Of a stretch of DNA of 64,000 nt, positions 7,578 to 15,786 are shown piece by piece (within the stretch, counting starts at the first letter, position 1; every line of letters starts with the position of its first letter). The notes under the pieces are model-generated. The model did not search any database. It was not told the DNA's origin and was given only the letters and a program-made list of their open reading frames with translations. Both the position numbers and the translations under genes were made by a program. This DNA is from JADFGZ01 sp965222345 (GTDB lineage: Bacteria > Acidobacteriota > Terriglobia > 2-12-FULL-54-10). The DNA is taken from assembly GCA_965222345.1 (NCBI GenBank), contig CBDCTS010000007.1:1426001-1490000 (forward strand). Reading direction: 5' to 3'.

Positions 7578-7861
7578 CGCCCGGAACGATTCGATTTCCT
7601 TGTCCGGCGGAGTTTTTTTGCGTTGCGGTGAAGTGAAGCAATCATCTCCTCGGCAGTGTCAAAAGGACCGTAAACACGGCCTTTCTTGTAGTCCTCCAGA
7701 CTTTCAGCAATTCCTCGGTCAATAAGGGCTTTGGGTACGAAGGTGATCTTCCCCCGCTCGACCTTGGCCTCCAGCAGATCCCCGACTTTGATTCCCGCCT
7801 CTTTGCGCACCTTGGCGGGGATGACAATCTGGTATTTGTTTTTGACCGCGACAAGAGACAT
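7574..7861 (-). CDS. AbrB/SpoVT (MazE-like) antitoxin
   Basis: This 95-residue protein begins with a swapped-hairpin DNA-binding domain (KNKYQIVIPAKVRKEAGIKVGDLLEAKVERGKITFVPK), typical of AbrB-type antitoxins. A helical C-terminal part should bind the toxin. The pairing of an AbrB-type antitoxin with a RelE-type toxin is less usual than MazE-MazF or VapB-VapC. It lies between pyrE and the MFS gene on the minus strand and is the first gene of its two-gene operon. Confidence 0.85.
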   Translation of the reverse strand: MSLVAVKNKYQIVIPAKVRKEAGIKVGDLLEAKVERGKITFVPKALIDRGIAESLEDYKKGRVYGPFDTAEEMIASLHRNAKKLRRTRKSNRSGR

Positions 7862-8032
7862 CGAATCACACTCCCGGTTGGTTTGGCAGTTGGATAGTTG
7901 AACAGTTCATCTTTCCAACCAAAGCATACCGGGCCGCAGGAGACCTGTCAAGCGGAGCAGAGGTCGAAGGAAACTCTGCAAGTGAATTACCCAAGAAAGC
8001 CAATGAGCGCGAAATTTCGGCGCTCTCCGGCC

Positions 8033-9421
8033 TTACGGCTTTTTCTTGACCAACCCCGGAATGGGCACGGGAAGCATCTCGACGTTCTGCTCCATGGTCT
8101 GAATCAGCGCGGCGCGGACCAACGGGCGGTGACGGAGGAAGACCAACGCGGCGGCGATGCAGGCCGCGCCTCCCAGTGCCACCGTAAACTGGGCTCCGAT
8201 CCTGTCGGCGAGCCATCCTGCCATCAGGCTGCCGATCGGCGTCATTCCCAGGAACATCATCCCGTAGAAGCCCACCACGCGGCCCCGCAGCGCTTCCGGA
8301 GCGATGGTCTGCAGCGTAGTGTTGGTTCCGGCTATCTGCAACAACATGCCGAACCCGACCGGCAGCAGGAATAGAGCGGAAAGATAGAGATTCTGGGAGA
8401 AGGAAAAAAGGATCAGCGCCGTGCCGTAGCTGATGGTCGCGGCGGTGATCATCCGGCTGAGTCCCCGCAAGCCGGTTCGCGCCGCCATGTAGAGAGAGCC
8501 CAGGATGGCGCCCACGCCCATCGAACTCATCAGGATGCCCAGCGTCTTGGGCCCCCCGTGCAGAACGCTTTCGGCGAACACCGGCATGAGGATCAGAATG
8601 GGATAGTTCATGATGCTCGCCACGCCTAGCAGCATCAGCAGGGCGCGCGATGGCGCATGATGCCGCACGTAGTTCCATCCCTCGCGAAAGTGCTCGAAGG
8701 GGGAGGCAAGTTCTTCCCGGGGCAGCGCTGGCAGGCGCATCATCAGGAGGCTGACGATCACCGCTAGAAACGTGCAGCCGTTCAGGAAGAAGCAATACCC
8801 CTCGCCAATGGCGGCCAGCAGCACTCCGGCTACGGCCGGCCCCACGATGCGCCCGCTGTTATAGACGCTGGAGTTCAAGCCAATGGCGTTCATCAGGTCC
8901 TCTCTGCCCACCATCTCCACCAGGAAGGACTGCCGTGCGGTCATGTCAAAGACGTTGATCACCCCCAGGGTGAAGGCCAGGCAGAAGATGTGCCAGACCT
9001 CCACCACCCCGGCCAGGGTCAACCCGGCCAGCAGAAAGGCCTGGAGCATCGCCAGAATCTGCGTTACGGTCACCATCCGCCACCGGTTGACCCGGTCCGA
9101 CACCACGCCCGCCACGGGAGACAGCAGCAAAAAGGGAATCTGGCTGGCAAAGCCCACCAGGCCCAGCATCACCGGGGAATCGGAAAGACGGTAAACCAGC
9201 CATATCTGCGCTACCATCTGCACCCAGGTGCCGATCAGGCTCAGCAATTGCCCTGTGATGAACAGGCGGAAATTGCGATGGCGCAGGGTGCGAGTGACCA
9301 CCCGCAGCCTTGCCTGCAAAAGCCAGCCGGCCTTGCTGTCGGTTGTTTGTTGTGGAGCGCCCAGAATTTCTTCTCCGTGATTCGGTTCTGCGATGTCCGG
9401 TGCGCCGGTCGAACTAACCAT
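8033..9421 (-). CDS. MFS transporter, EntS/DHA3-like
   Basis: The protein has about 462 residues from the ATG at 9421 (a TTG at 9472 is also in frame). It is a 12-helix permease of the major facilitator superfamily. The start of the membrane part (LRHRNFRLFITGQLLSLIGT) and the loop after helix 2 with DRVNRWRMV resemble the drug/enterobactin exporter group. The length and two 6-helix halves fit. The substrate is unknown. It is divergent from gltX, with about 100 bases shared for promoters. Confidence 0.85.
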   Translation of the reverse strand: MVSSTGAPDIAEPNHGEEILGAPQQTTDSKAGWLLQARLRVVTRTLRHRNFRLFITGQLLSLIGTWVQMVAQIWLVYRLSDSPVMLGLVGFASQIPFLLLSPVAGVVSDRVNRWRMVTVTQILAMLQAFLLAGLTLAGVVEVWHIFCLAFTLGVINVFDMTARQSFLVEMVGREDLMNAIGLNSSVYNSGRIVGPAVAGVLLAAIGEGYCFFLNGCTFLAVIVSLLMMRLPALPREELASPFEHFREGWNYVRHHAPSRALLMLLGVASIMNYPILILMPVFAESVLHGGPKTLGILMSSMGVGAILGSLYMAARTGLRGLSRMITAATISYGTALILFSFSQNLYLSALFLLPVGFGMLLQIAGTNTTLQTIAPEALRGRVVGFYGMMFLGMTPIGSLMAGWLADRIGAQFTVALGGAACIAAALVFLRHRPLVRAALIQTMEQNVEMLPVPIPGLVKKKP

Positions 9422-9522
9422 TATAGCTGCCGAACCGGTGCTGGCCGAATTCGGACTGCTCCAGCGGTTCAAATGACCCGCGCGGTGCTATGCTAGAGTT
9501 GAGATTGCCGAGGAGAAAACCG

Positions 9523-11052
9523 ATGCCAGCGCGGGTGCGCTTTGCCCCCAGTCCAACCGGAGAACTGCATGTGGGAAACGCCCGCACCGCTCTGTTCAAC
9601 TGGCTGTTCGCGCGCCGCAACCGGGGTGCGTTCGTTCTGCGCGTGGAGGACACTGATGAGGAACGCTCCGAGGCGCGTTTCGAGGGGCAGTTGATGGAGG
9701 ACCTGCGGTGGCTGGGGCTTGACTGGGACGAGGGTCCCGACTGCGGCGGAGCTTTCGGGCCCTATCGCCAATCGGAGCGGCTTGCGCTCTATCAGCGATA
9801 CGCCCGGGAGCTGATCGAAACCGGGAAGGCTTATTACTGCTTCTGTTCGCCCGACGACCTGGAACAAGACCGCCGGGCGGCACAGGCGGCGGGCCGCCAG
9901 CCGATATACTCCGGCAAATGCCGCGCGTTGCCGCCTGCTGAGGTAAGCGCCCGGCAACAAGCCGGAGAGACCGCCTCCGTACGGCTGCGAATTCCCGGCC
10001 AGCCGCTTCGATTTGAGGATTTGGTCGGCGGGATGGTGGAGTTTTCCCCGGAGGTGATCGGCGATCCGATCCTGCTGCGCTCGAACGGCACCGCCGCCTA
10101 CAACTACGCCGTGGTGATCGACGACGGCCTGATGCAGATCACCCACGTCATTCGGGGCGATGACCATATCTCGAACACCCCCCGCCAGATAGCCGTCTAC
10201 CGGGCCCTGGCCAGCCTGCCGGCGGCGGCCACCGACGGCTGCGACTGGCGTATGCCGAAGTTCGCTCATCTGTCGACCATTCTGGGACCCGACCAGGCGC
10301 GGCTCAGCAAACGGCACGGAGTCGCCTCGCTGGCCCGCTTCCGGGAGAGGGGGATTCTTCCCGAGGCGCTGGCCAACTACCTGGCGCTGCTCGGATGGGC
10401 TCCGAGCGGGGGCAACCGGGAGATATTCAGCCTTTCGGAACTGGTCGAGTCCTTCAGCCTGGAGCAGGTTTCCCGCAGCCCGGCAATCTTTGATCCCGTC
10501 AAGCTCCACTGGATGAACCGCCACTACCTGAAGCAGGGCGATCCCGAGCGGGTGTTGAATCTGGCGGTCCCCATACTCCGGGCCGCCGGCCAGGTCTCGG
10601 ATGCAGCCGCTGAAGACGTGCGCCAGTGGCTGCGGGAGGTGGTGGACCTCTTGCTGCCTTCGGTGGATGATCTCAGCCAGCTTCCGCAACAGGCCGAAGT
10701 GATTTTTAAATATGATGCCGCAGCCGGTATCGCGCGCCAGGAGAATCAGCAGGTGTTGGCGCAAGACGGCGCGCGGCAGGTAATCGAAGGCTTTTCGGAG
10801 CTGGCTCGGCAGGACGGGGAACTGACGGCCGCGAGTTTCCGCGCGATACTCGACCAAGTGAAGAAAACGACTCGGCAGAAGGGGAAGAACTTGTTCCACC
10901 CGGTCCGCATTGCGCTGACCGGCTCGCCCTCCGGTCGGCCACTGGACAGATTGATTCCGCTGCTAGAAGCAGGCAGCCGGCTGAAGTTGCCCACGCCGGT
11001 TAAGAGCTGCCGCCAGCGCCTTGAGGAATTCCAGCGGGCGTGGCAGGGATAG
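9523..11052 (+). CDS. gltX: Glutamyl-tRNA synthetase
   Basis: This 509-residue class I synthetase charges tRNA(Glu). The HIGH-type motif is PSPTGELHVGN (HVGN at residues 16-19), and the KMSKS-type motif is ARLSKRHG. The C-terminal helical anticodon-binding domain ends near LEEFQRAW. The start at 9523 has a GAGGAGA ribosome-binding site 8 bases upstream. A start at 9490 is less likely. The rlmB-like gene follows after 42 bases. Confidence 0.95.
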   Translation: MPARVRFAPSPTGELHVGNARTALFNWLFARRNRGAFVLRVEDTDEERSEARFEGQLMEDLRWLGLDWDEGPDCGGAFGPYRQSERLALYQRYARELIETGKAYYCFCSPDDLEQDRRAAQAAGRQPIYSGKCRALPPAEVSARQQAGETASVRLRIPGQPLRFEDLVGGMVEFSPEVIGDPILLRSNGTAAYNYAVVIDDGLMQITHVIRGDDHISNTPRQIAVYRALASLPAAATDGCDWRMPKFAHLSTILGPDQARLSKRHGVASLARFRERGILPEALANYLALLGWAPSGGNREIFSLSELVESFSLEQVSRSPAIFDPVKLHWMNRHYLKQGDPERVLNLAVPILRAAGQVSDAAAEDVRQWLREVVDLLLPSVDDLSQLPQQAEVIFKYDAAAGIARQENQQVLAQDGARQVIEGFSELARQDGELTAASFRAILDQVKKTTRQKGKNLFHPVRIALTGSPSGRPLDRLIPLLEAGSRLKLPTPVKSCRQRLEEFQRAWQG

Positions 11053-11094
11053 TGCCTGTAGCGCTGACCGGCAATTCGTGAACAGAACATTGCA

Positions 11095-11889
11095 TTGAAC
11101 AAAACAGACACTATCTGGGGAATCCACGCGGTTCGGGAAGCGATCCAGAGTCGGCGTCGGCCCATCGAGCACGTGCATTTTCAGGACGGCTTGGGCAACT
11201 CGCGCCTGCAAGAGCTGATCCGGGAGTGCCGCTCGCGCGGCATTTCACTGCGTTTTGACCTTCCTCGCGCGCTCGACCGTTTGGCTCAGGGTGGTCACCA
11301 TCAGGGTGTTGTCGCCGTCGCGGGCGCCTACGGCTACGCCACTCTGGAGAGTCTTCTGGAGCCGCAGCCGTCGAGCGCATTGCTGCTGCTTCTCGATGGC
11401 GTCGAGGACACCCACAACCTGGGGGCGTTGATCCGTACGGCCTGCGTCGCCGGGGCCGATGGCGTGGTATTGCCGCAGAGACGTTCGGCGGGTTTGACCC
11501 CGGCGGTGGCCCAGGCGGCCAGCGGCGCCGCCGAGCACTTGCCGGTCGCCAGGGTAGGCAACTTGGCCCGGACAGTCGAGACCTTGAAGAAGCAGTCCTT
11601 CTGGGTCTTTGGTCTGGATGAGCACAGCGACCAGAATTACGACCAGGTGGACTACCGAGGCAACTGCGCCCTGTTGGTGGGAGGCGAGGGGAAAGGTCTG
11701 CACCAATTGCTGCGGAAGCAGTGCGACTTTCTGGTGCGCATCCCCGCTGTGGGAAAGATATCCACGCTCAACGTCAGCGTCGCTGCCGGGATTGTGTTGT
11801 TCGAGGCCACGCGGCAGCGGAGGGGGCCGTCACGTTCAGGTAAGCAAATTCAACGCCCCACTAGCGCTTCTCCGACAGGTTCTTACTGA
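11095..11889 (+). CDS. rlmB: 23S rRNA 2'-O-ribose methyltransferase RlmB-like (SPOUT/TrmH)
   Basis: The protein has 264 residues with a TTG start at 11095. The N-terminal substrate-binding domain contains WGIHAVREAI. The SPOUT knot motifs follow: DTHNLGALIRTA, LLVGGEGKGL and LNVSVAAGIVLFEA. These identify a TrmH/RlmB-type SAM-dependent 2'-O-methyltransferase. The exact RNA position modified is inferred from the family. Its last 29 bases overlap the convergent LOG-family gene. Confidence 0.88.
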   Translation: MNKTDTIWGIHAVREAIQSRRRPIEHVHFQDGLGNSRLQELIRECRSRGISLRFDLPRALDRLAQGGHHQGVVAVAGAYGYATLESLLEPQPSSALLLLLDGVEDTHNLGALIRTACVAGADGVVLPQRRSAGLTPAVAQAASGAAEHLPVARVGNLARTVETLKKQSFWVFGLDEHSDQNYDQVDYRGNCALLVGGEGKGLHQLLRKQCDFLVRIPAVGKISTLNVSVAAGIVLFEATRQRRGPSRSGKQIQRPTSASPTGSY

Positions 11890-12415
11890 GAATATCCAGC
11901 GCCGTCGGAACCGAATCCGCCTGAAAAACCACTCCCCGCGATTTTGGATCGGTGGCCTCGATCTGCTCCACCACCGGCCGCCAGAACTCTCCCAGGACTA
12001 CCAGAGGCCTCCTTGGCAGCAGGCGTTTGTGCATCATCTCCCAGGCAACCGCCAGCTCCACCAGAGTCCCTGTGCCTCCCGGGCAGGCTACGTAGCCGTC
12101 TCCGAGCGCGATCAATTTCTGTAGCCGCTGCTCCCAGTTTTCGACCATGATTTGCTGCTGAACCCAGCGATTGGGTTTGCTGGAGAAGCTTCCGGCCAGG
12201 ACTCCGATCACGCTTCCTTCCGCTTCGGCAGCGCCCCGCGAGACAGCTTCCATCACGCCGCCGTATCCGCCGCTGGCTACGGCGAATCCGGCCTGAGCCA
12301 GAGCCCCCCCCAATTGGCGGGCCAGACGGTAGGGCTCACTCGCTTCGGTGCAGCGAGAGCTGCCGAAAACGGTGACTGTTGTTGAAAAAGCGGAAGAGGG
12401 GGCGTCTCCAGGCAC
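11861..12415 (-). CDS. LOG family protein (Rossmann-fold phosphoribohydrolase-like)
   Basis: The start is taken as the GTG at 12415, giving 184 residues, the usual length. A longer frame from a TTG at 12526 would add residues overlapping the upstream gene. The family includes cytokinin-activating nucleoside-5'-monophosphate phosphoribohydrolases. Visible features are TVTVFGSSR at the N-terminal strand, GGYGGVMEAVSRG, and the PGGTGTLVELAVAWE signature with catalytic Glu. With the read-through stop of the PCYCGC gene at 12432, the gap is only 16 bases, as in an operon. Confidence 0.85.
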   Translation of the reverse strand: MPGDAPSSAFSTTVTVFGSSRCTEASEPYRLARQLGGALAQAGFAVASGGYGGVMEAVSRGAAEAEGSVIGVLAGSFSSKPNRWVQQQIMVENWEQRLQKLIALGDGYVACPGGTGTLVELAVAWEMMHKRLLPRRPLVVLGEFWRPVVEQIEATDPKSRGVVFQADSVPTALDILSKNLSEKR

Positions 12416-12431
12416 GTTGAAGAGGGCGCAG

Positions 12432-12959
12432 CTAGCGCATTCGTGGAGCCCACTTCTGGTCCACGATGCGTTTGATCTGCCGGTTGGAGGCTCCCATGTT
12501 GTGTTGGCGTTGCGCCTCCAGCGCAATCTGACGGCAAAGCAGTCAGGTGGTGCCGTGGTTGTCCGTGTAGCAGTCCAGATTATTGCGGTGACCGGAAGAG
12601 CCGTAGCAGCCGCAATAGCAGGGCATGTGTTCCAGAATCTCCGGGATGTCCCTGGCTACCTGATAGGACCGGACCACCTCCGGATCGGAGAAGCCCGTCG
12701 GGCTCAGGGTAATGGGACGCGGACTCTTCGGTTCAGCCGGCAACACCAGCCGATCCCTCAGCGTGGAATCAGTCCCCGAGGATGCGGTCTGGGCTGGTTG
12801 GCTGGACGTCTGTCCGGCGGCGGAAGTCCCCTGGTTGCCTCCCACAAAGGCATAGGCCAGCAACCCCGCCAGCACGAGCCCAATGATCGCTCCATACCAA
12901 ACCTTAGCCTTTTTGCGCCGGGATTTGGCGGAGATTTTGGGTTTTTTGAGCTTCGACAT
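12432..12959 (-). CDS. PCYCGC-motif membrane-anchored protein, candidate selenoprotein (UGA at codon 139)
   Basis: An ATG at 12959 opens 138 codons with a basic N-terminus, one membrane segment at about residues 21-40, a Ser/Thr/Gln-rich linker, PCYCGC at 113-118 and GHRNNLDCYTDNHGTT. A TGA (12545-12543) follows. The same frame continues for 36 codons: LLCRQIALEAQRQHNMGASN, then RQIKRIVDQKWAPRMR and TAG at 12432. In PCYCGC-family proteins as I recall them, a CxxC followed by a helical end occurs here, so the TGA takes the place of the first Cys (UxxC, residues 139-142). A SECIS-like hairpin follows. Alternatives are a nonsense mutation or a base-call error. Its function is not known; a redox or metal role is inferred from the Cys motifs. 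Confidence 0.65.
12510..12526 (-). promoter_or_regulatory. Candidate bacterial SECIS hairpin
   Basis: On the minus strand, six bases TTGCGC pair perfectly with GCGCAA around a five-base loop TGGAG. The loop begins 22 bases after the TGA at 12545-12543, and the second loop base is G. As I recall the bacterial SECIS rules, they require a short stem, a G among the first two loop bases and a 16-37 base distance from the UGA, and this meets all three. A 6-bp stem can occur by chance in GC-rich coding DNA, so this is supporting, not decisive. Confidence 0.5.
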
Positions 12960-13341
12960 CAGTTCTTCAATCTAGCATAACGGTACTGTGCTTTGCAGCT
13001 ATTTTTTGAGGGTCTGCCCCCTACTCCCTCCCCGAGGGCCTTCACGACAAGCTCCAGGAAGCAATCCGCAAGCGCATGGATCAGGACTCCCCCATCCGCG
13101 ACTGGCTCTCCATCCCGCCTGTTGAAAACTCTGAACCGATAAAGTAACTGCTGGGATACCCAAAACGAAGGCGACTGCAAATTTTTACTACAGCCAGCCT
13201 CAAAAATGCGTAAAATGACGCAGTGGCAAAATAGAAGCCTGCGGAGGGCAAGCGGCGTTCGATGGCCGAAGCTGCTCAAGATCCGCTCCGCAAGCATCTA
13301 GTGAGTCAGCATCGAGTCAGTAAGCACTGAGGTTAAGCGCT
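12960..13341 (+). other. Intergenic stretch with a possible gene remnant at 13010-13147
   Basis: There is no clear gene over 382 bases. An open frame at 13010-13147 without a start reads EGLHDKLQEAIRKRMDQDSP and then IRDWLSIPPVENSEPIK before TAA. This looks like the C-terminal end of a lost protein, but I cannot name the family. The remainder would hold the promoters of the PCYCGC gene (minus) and the small Cys protein (plus). Confidence 0.3.
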
Positions 13342-13620
13342 ATGGGCCTGTGGTTGGATTTTCTGTTCGGCTGTGCGCATCAAAGTACCAGCTTGCCGAT
13401 TACCCAGCGGCGGAAGACGGCGGCTGGGACCCAACAATCCGGTTCGCTGCGCGAAACCTACGATGTGTGCCTCGACTGCGGCAAAGAATTTCCTTATAGC
13501 TGGGAAGAGATGAAGTTCCTGCGGGAAGAGGCCAAGGAAACCGCATCTCGGCGGCGTCCGGCGCGCTATCCCGCCGGGGATCGTTCTCTCAAGCAACATA
13601 AATCCTCATCCATCGGCTAA
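13342..13620 (+). CDS. Small Cys-rich conserved protein, function unknown
   Basis: This 92-residue protein has an N-terminal FLFGCAHQSTSLPITQRR, then YDVCLDCGKEFPYSWEEMK. C11 with H13 and the later CLDC pair could form a zinc-ribbon-like site. The pattern (a Cys/His pair, PIT-RR, then CLDCGKEF) is one I associate with short uncharacterised proteins of Acidobacteria. It is basic and polar at the end and has no signal peptide. No function can be assigned. Confidence 0.7.
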   Translation: MGLWLDFLFGCAHQSTSLPITQRRKTAAGTQQSGSLRETYDVCLDCGKEFPYSWEEMKFLREEAKETASRRRPARYPAGDRSLKQHKSSSIG

Positions 13621-13854
13621 CTCGCGAACCCTCCCGATTAACCCTCGCCGCGGGATTGCTTCCCGAAGAGGTTCCCGCTCCAGCAAGGCTCTTGCTCCGC
13701 ATGGCTGTTTCCTGCCGACGAACCGCAGGCGAACGTTTTGTTCCCGGCGGCAGCGCGCCATAATCAGGTGTAGAATACGGCGCGATAGCCCGGTTCGGCA
13801 GAATCGATTCCTTTTTGCCCCCGGCGGGGGGAACAGCTTGTCACGGAGGAGAAT

Positions 13855-14085
13855 ATGCAAGCAGATCCAAGTCAAGTGACGACGGAGACGATCCGCTCCC
13901 TGGCGCTGGCCAATGGGCTGGATATCCCGGAGGAGCGGCTGGAGGTCGTCTTGGAGCAATACAGAGCCTATTTGGAATCCGTTGCGCGCCTCAATGCTTT
14001 TCCACTGGGCAGGGAGGCGGAGCCTGCCACCACTTTTACTCTGGCCCAAGAGGACGCGGAAGGTCAGACTTCGGAGGGGAGGTAA
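13855..14085 (+). CDS. AtzG-like (DUF4089-type) small subunit preceding amidase
   Basis: This 76-residue helical protein has IRSLALANGLDIPEERLEVV then LEQYRAYLESVARLNAFPLG. It resembles the short GatC/AtzG-like partners encoded just upstream of amidases such as AtzE. GGAGGAG lies 7 bases before the ATG. Its stop is 4 bases from the GTG start of the amidase, consistent with a two-subunit complex. Whether it is functional depends on the amidase, which is frameshifted. Confidence 0.6.
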   Translation: MQADPSQVTTETIRSLALANGLDIPEERLEVVLEQYRAYLESVARLNAFPLGREAEPATTFTLAQEDAEGQTSEGR

Positions 14086-14089
14086 GCCC

Positions 14090-15624
14090 GTGAAACAAGC
14101 TGACAGGAATCCATCTCCCGAGAAACCGGGAAAGACCACCCGTCGCGGTTTTCTGGAGCTTTCGGCGGCCGCTGTTGCCGGCCTTACGTTCTCGCCCCAA
14201 ACTCGTTCTTCCCCTTCGGCGGCGTCCGCGCAGGCTCCTGTATCGGGCCGCGGCTCGGAGGCCATCGACCTGCCGTCGCTTACCTTGGTGGAAGCCGCTG
14301 GCCGGATTCGCCAAAGGCAACTCTCGCCGCTGGAGCTGACGCAGGCCGTGCTCGACCGCATCGCTGCGCTCGAACCCAAGGTCGGAGCATTTATCACAGT
14401 GGCTGCCGATGAGGCTCTGGAAGCCTCCCGCGCCGCTGAGCAGGAGATCCAGCGGGGGAGATACCGGGGGCCGCTTCACGGCATTCCGGTTGGGTTCAAG
14501 GATACCTTTTACACGCGCGGCATCCGCACCACGGCCGCGACGGCGGTGCTCGGAAATTTTGTCCCGGACTTCGACGCCACCGTCGTCCGCCGCTTAAAAG
14601 ATGCCGGAGCCATCCCCATCGGGAAGACTAACCTGCCGGAGTTCTCCTTCGGCGGAATCACCCCCGGCACGAATAATCCATGGGACTTGTCGCGCAACTC
14701 CGGCGGATCCAGCGGCGGTTCCGGCGCGGCCCTGGCCGCCTCCATGCTTTTGGGGGCGACCGGGGGCGACACCTCCGGCTCCATTCGCAACCCTGCCGGC
14801 GCCTGCGGCATAGTAGGACATAAACCCACCTTCGGCGTGGTCAGCCGCTACGGCGTGGTTCCCATCAGTTGGACATTGGACCATCTGGGTCCCATGGCGA
14901 AGCGCGTGGAGGATTGCGCCATTCTGCTCAAGGTCATCGCCGGATACGATCCCCATGACCGCTACAGCGCGCGCGTGCCCGTCCCCGACTACCCCGCACT
15001 TTTGCGAAGGAATATTCGTGGGATGCAACTGGGCATTCCTCCCGCTGCAGCTCTCGCGGGCTTCCACGCCGATACGTTGAGCGCCTTCCGCCGCGCTGTC
15101 CAGGTGATGGAAGGTCTCGGAGCTGAGGTTCGGGAAGTAACCCTGCCGCCGCGCAGCAGATTATCCGTATCTGCGACGCTGCGGCCTACCACCGCCAGTA
15201 TCTGCTGTCCCGGGCCAACCTCTACGGGGCGGACGTTCCCTCGGGAGCGCCGGTTTCGCGGGTGAGGACCACCGTCGAGGCCGGTTCGTTGCTGACCGCC
15301 GCCCAATACCTGCGCGCCCAGCAGGTCCGCAAGGTTTTTATCCGGGAGATGCTTCAGCTTTATGAGCCCCTGGACGCGCTGCTGACCCCAACCTTGCCGG
15401 CCCCGGTCGGGGAACTCTCGAACCCTTCCATCACCTTCCGTCCGGAGTTCAATCTGTGCGGATTTCCCGCCATCTCGGTGCCGGCCGGTTTCTCGGTTTC
15501 GCCCCCGGGATTGCCCCTTGGACTCCAGATATCCGGCAAGCCGTTTCAGGATTCGGTGGTGCTGGCCCTGGCCTACGCCTATGAGTCCGCAACGGACTGG
15601 CGCCAGAAGCAACCGGTGCTCTGA
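14090..15624 (+). pseudogene. Tat-exported amidase signature family enzyme, frameshifted
   Basis: From the GTG at 14090 the protein has a twin-arginine signal (TTRRGFLELSAAAVAGL). The amidase core follows, with the catalytic Lys in GIPVGFKDTF, the cis-Ser region in NSGGSSGGSGAA, and the nucleophile in GGDTSGSIRNPA. Near 15130-15150 the frame is lost and reads to a TGA at 15263. The true continuation (AQQIIRICDAAAYHRQYL) lies in the next frame and runs to 15624. One missing base would explain this. Restored length would be about 511 residues. It may be a real mutation or a sequencing error. The substrate is unknown. Confidence 0.8.
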
Positions 15625-15638
15625 TCTCAAGTCATCGG

Positions 15639-15733
15639 GAGCATTTCTCGTAAAGGCGCATGCCGGGCAGGGGCAGCCACGACGAGCGCTTTCCTCGTCG
15701 TGGGGCGTTGCTGCACCAACGGGTGAAATGCTC
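15639..15733. repeat. Nested inverted repeat between convergent genes
   Basis: The outer arms GAGCATTTC (15639-15647) and GAAATGCTC (15725-15733) enclose a strong hairpin. Its 10-base arms are CCACGACGAG (15677-15686) and CTCGTCGTGG (15694-15703) around a 7-base loop. The element sits between the convergent amidase and LysR genes. It could be a bidirectional terminator, although it has no T tract, or a miniature palindromic repeat. Confidence 0.65.
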
Positions 15734-15786
15734 TAGCCCGCGCAGAGAAGGCTTGGCGGCGGTTTGGCGCCGCAGTTGCCGTGGCC

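Noticed and set aside
9493..10899. Minus-strand frame of 468 codons
   Set aside because: It is antisense to gltX and lacks any motif.
12416..12526. N-terminal extension of the LOG protein from the TTG at 12526
   Set aside because: The extra 37 residues do not resemble the family and would overlap the read-through part of the PCYCGC gene in another frame.
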